Of a stretch of DNA of 64,000 nucleotides, positions 62,567-64,000 are shown one piece after another (positions within the stretch are counted from its first letter, which is position 1; every line of letters begins with the position of its first letter). The position numbers were made by a program, and so were the translations under genes. This DNA comes from Roseivirga thermotolerans. GTDB taxonomy: Bacteria > Bacteroidota > Bacteroidia > Cytophagales > Cyclobacteriaceae. The stretch is from NCBI RefSeq assembly GCF_014653175.1, contig NZ_BNAG01000004.1, positions 124,001 to 188,000 of the forward strand. Reading direction: 5' to 3'. A model generated the notes under the pieces. The model had not been told where the DNA came from and ran no database searches. It saw nothing but the letters and a program-made list of their open reading frames with translations.

Positions 62567-63046
62567 GTGAGTAAAGAATCTAAAAGCGGTAAAAAGGTTA
62601 ATGTTGACCAAATAGACCTGGAAAGAATGGGAGAGATGACGACCCCAAACCCCGGTACCATTGCTTTTCCGCACACGGTTGGTAGTGCACTGATTAAACC
62701 GGAAGATAAGGGTAAAATTAAAGGTAGGGCACTTTCGGCCATGTATGACCATACCGATATGGACATGAAGCAGATCTACGAGCAAATGCAACTGCTCGCA
62801 GAACAGGCCAAAACCATACAGAACCGTGTAACGGTATCGGAGCGAATTTATCAGGCCAAAATGAGTTTCGACCCCATTATTGGAAGAACCTATCATTTGT
62901 ATCAGAAAAAAGATGGTACGGATACGCTTTCGTTGATAGCTCCTGAAGAGTGGGGTAGCCGAAGCCCCTATGAATTTATAGCTACAGTAAAACTATTGGC
63001 CGACCACACTTGGGAAGTACTTAAAGAAGGAGAGAGAGGGCTTTAA
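62567..63046 (+). CDS. DUF2452 protein
   Basis: A 159-residue protein with GTG start, matching DUF2452: NPGTIAFPHTVGSALIKPEDKGKIKGRALSAMYDHTD in pattern, then a helix QLLAEQAKTIQNRVTVSERIYQAKMSF and a compact C-terminal domain (RTYHLYQKKDGTDTLSLIAPEEWG). It has no signal. The KTIQNRV...IYQA.M phrase is family-typical. Function unknown; paired with the 63-residue membrane protein. Confidence 0.8.
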   Translation: MSKESKSGKKVNVDQIDLERMGEMTTPNPGTIAFPHTVGSALIKPEDKGKIKGRALSAMYDHTDMDMKQIYEQMQLLAEQAKTIQNRVTVSERIYQAKMSFDPIIGRTYHLYQKKDGTDTLSLIAPEEWGSRSPYEFIATVKLLADHTWEVLKEGERGL

Positions 63047-63161
63047 AAAAAATGTCCCGTTTCAAAGAAACAGGACTTGGAAGTTTTTATTAAAAAGTAG
63101 AGTGTCTTAAGTGTTGCTTGAATTTACACATTATTTTGGAAATTCAAGTAAATCTTGTCTT

Positions 63162-63779
63162 TTATGAGAAAAGACCGTTCACTTCAAGGTCTACTTTTTC
63201 CAGCACGTAAGCGTAATCTTCTACATTATTTACAAAATCCAGGTGGTTCACGTCAATAATGAGCAGCTTTCCCAGATCGTAGCTGCCAATCCACTCTTCG
63301 TAATGTTTGTTAAGGTTTTTGAGGTATTCAAGGCGAATAAGCTCTTCATAGTCACGTCCTCTTTTCTGAATGTTGGCCACCAGTTTGGGAATGTCAGCCT
63401 TTAGATAAATAAGTAAATCAGGTGGCTGCACGTGTTTAATCATAGACTTGAACAAGTCCAGATAATTGTTGTAGTCGCGTTGCGAAATGTAGCCAGACTT
63501 ATAAAGGTTAGCGGCAAATATATAGCAGTCTTCGTAAATAGTTCTGTCCTGTATGGTGCTACCTTCTGACTCTCTGATTCGTGCTACCTGATTAAACCTG
63601 CTATTGAGAAAATAGACCTGCAAATGAAAGCTCCAGCGGGTCATGTCTTCATAAAAATCCTTCAGGTAAGGGTTGTCATCTACCGACTCTAACTGAACGT
63701 CCCATCGGTAATTTTTGCCCAGCATTTTAGCCAATGTGGTTTTACCAGACCCAATATTTCCTGCAATAGCTACGTGCAT
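63162..63779 (-). CDS. Deoxynucleoside kinase
   Basis: A 205-residue kinase of the dNK/deoxyadenosine-deoxyguanosine kinase family: P-loop GNIGSGKT (7-14), an ESVDDNPYLKDFYED acceptor region, FHLQVYFLNSRF, QDRTIYED (substrate Arg) and a lid segment RGRDYEELI. It salvages deoxynucleosides to dNMPs. The 220-base gap upstream contains copy B of the 146-bp repeat. Confidence 0.93.
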   Translation of the reverse strand: MHVAIAGNIGSGKTTLAKMLGKNYRWDVQLESVDDNPYLKDFYEDMTRWSFHLQVYFLNSRFNQVARIRESEGSTIQDRTIYEDCYIFAANLYKSGYISQRDYNNYLDLFKSMIKHVQPPDLLIYLKADIPKLVANIQKRGRDYEELIRLEYLKNLNKHYEEWIGSYDLGKLLIIDVNHLDFVNNVEDYAYVLEKVDLEVNGLFS

Positions 63780-63798
63780 TATTCCATCTTTTTTTTAC

Positions 63799-63944
63799 GG
63801 TTACTCATTTAGATCGCATTAGTTAGATCCAGTATACTAGCCACAAGCTGTGTCCTCACAGCGTCTTTTAACAGCCATTTGTGAAGACACAAATGGAGGC
63901 AAGGTTCAGAAATATACTTCTTGCGACTTAAGTAAGTAACCCTG
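63799..63944 (-). repeat. 146-bp dispersed repeat, copy B (inverted)
   Basis: Read on the minus strand it begins CAGGGTTACTTACTTAAGTC and ends AGTAACC, aligning along its whole length with copy A at 51357-51502. It holds two perfect hairpins: CCATTTGTG-AAGA-CACAAATGG (63875-63896) and GCTGTG-TCCT-CACAGC (63847-63862). The last bases of the window (63993-64000, CGTCATGC) match the start of the REP-like hairpin beside copy A, in the same relative order. Confidence 0.8.
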
Positions 63945-64000
63945 TTTTTTTAAAACCGAGTATGTCAAGAAAAATTGAAAGCAAGAATTGGCCGTCATGC

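Noticed and set aside
1-64000. CRISPR arrays, prophage or restriction systems
   Set aside because: No regularly spaced repeats, cas, integrase, capsid or restriction-modification genes were seen.

Overview
The window looks like chromosomal DNA from a free-living member of the Bacteroidota, most likely a Cytophagales-type gliding marine or soil bacterium. The reasons are a gldC gliding gene, two TonB-dependent receptors with an N-terminal carboxypeptidase-like domain, DUF3098/DUF3817/DUF2452/DUF4442 proteins, an FtsX of the Bacteroidota kind, many secreted beta-propeller proteins and S9 peptidases, and recurrent TAnnTTTG -7 promoter elements. Genes are closely packed on both strands. I see no transposase, integrase, phage gene, CRISPR array or rRNA; one tRNA gene (Gln, TTG) is present. 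The assignment rests on recognised protein families, not on a database search.

Layout. 0-5 kb: an M20 carbamoylase-type amidase, an SRPBCC protein, a class-C-like serine hydrolase, and a PadR regulator translationally coupled to two membrane proteins, with a palindromic operator at its start. 5-8.3 kb: pth, rplY, prs, a SIMPL protein and tRNA-Gln. 8.3-14.3 kb: a Met/His-rich beta-propeller protein, an Ig/LVIVD protein, a sugar porter and a Tat-type TIM-barrel protein. 14.3-17.4 kb: a tight kdnA-kdsB-kdnB operon predicted to make CMP-Kdo8N, the amino form of the lipid A-proximal sugar. 17.4-22.4 kb: a possible small RNA with its own terminator, then a TonB receptor paired with a lipid-type SGNH lipoprotein. 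22.5-28.1 kb: gldC, the two CoA-transferase subunits, and a coupled ftsX-DUF3098-uppP-truB-ribF operon. 28.3-29.8 kb: a protein whose N-terminal half resembles domain I of insecticidal Cry delta-endotoxins, with an unrecognised C-terminal half.

30-43.6 kb: an AraC regulator divergent from an alpha/beta hydrolase, pdeM and a ligase-associated Lhr-type helicase (DNA repair, but separated by 7 kb), a second TonB receptor, a DPP-IV-like peptidase, a 435-residue protein I do not recognise, and an orphan mannosyl-3-phosphoglycerate phosphatase-like HAD protein. 43.7-55.8 kb: a large VPS10/BNR propeller, a run of secreted or envelope proteins including a soluble TonB C-terminal-domain protein, a composite nested-palindrome repeat, gamma-glutamyltransferase and a second S9 peptidase. 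55.9-64 kb: a receiver-only response regulator behind a sigma-54-like promoter, convergent with an NtrC-type activator; then formimidoylglutamase, cyclophilin, thioesterase-like and MaoC proteins, dinB, a small membrane protein with a DUF2452 partner, a deoxynucleoside kinase, and a second inverted copy of the 146-bp repeat.

The most notable items are: the Cry-domain-I-like protein; the composite repeat that appears to have inserted into the loop of an intrinsic terminator at 51.07-51.57 kb, with its sister copy at 63.8 kb; the Kdo8N operon; the PadR/membrane-protein module with its operator; and the orphan terminator suggesting a small RNA near 17.6 kb.
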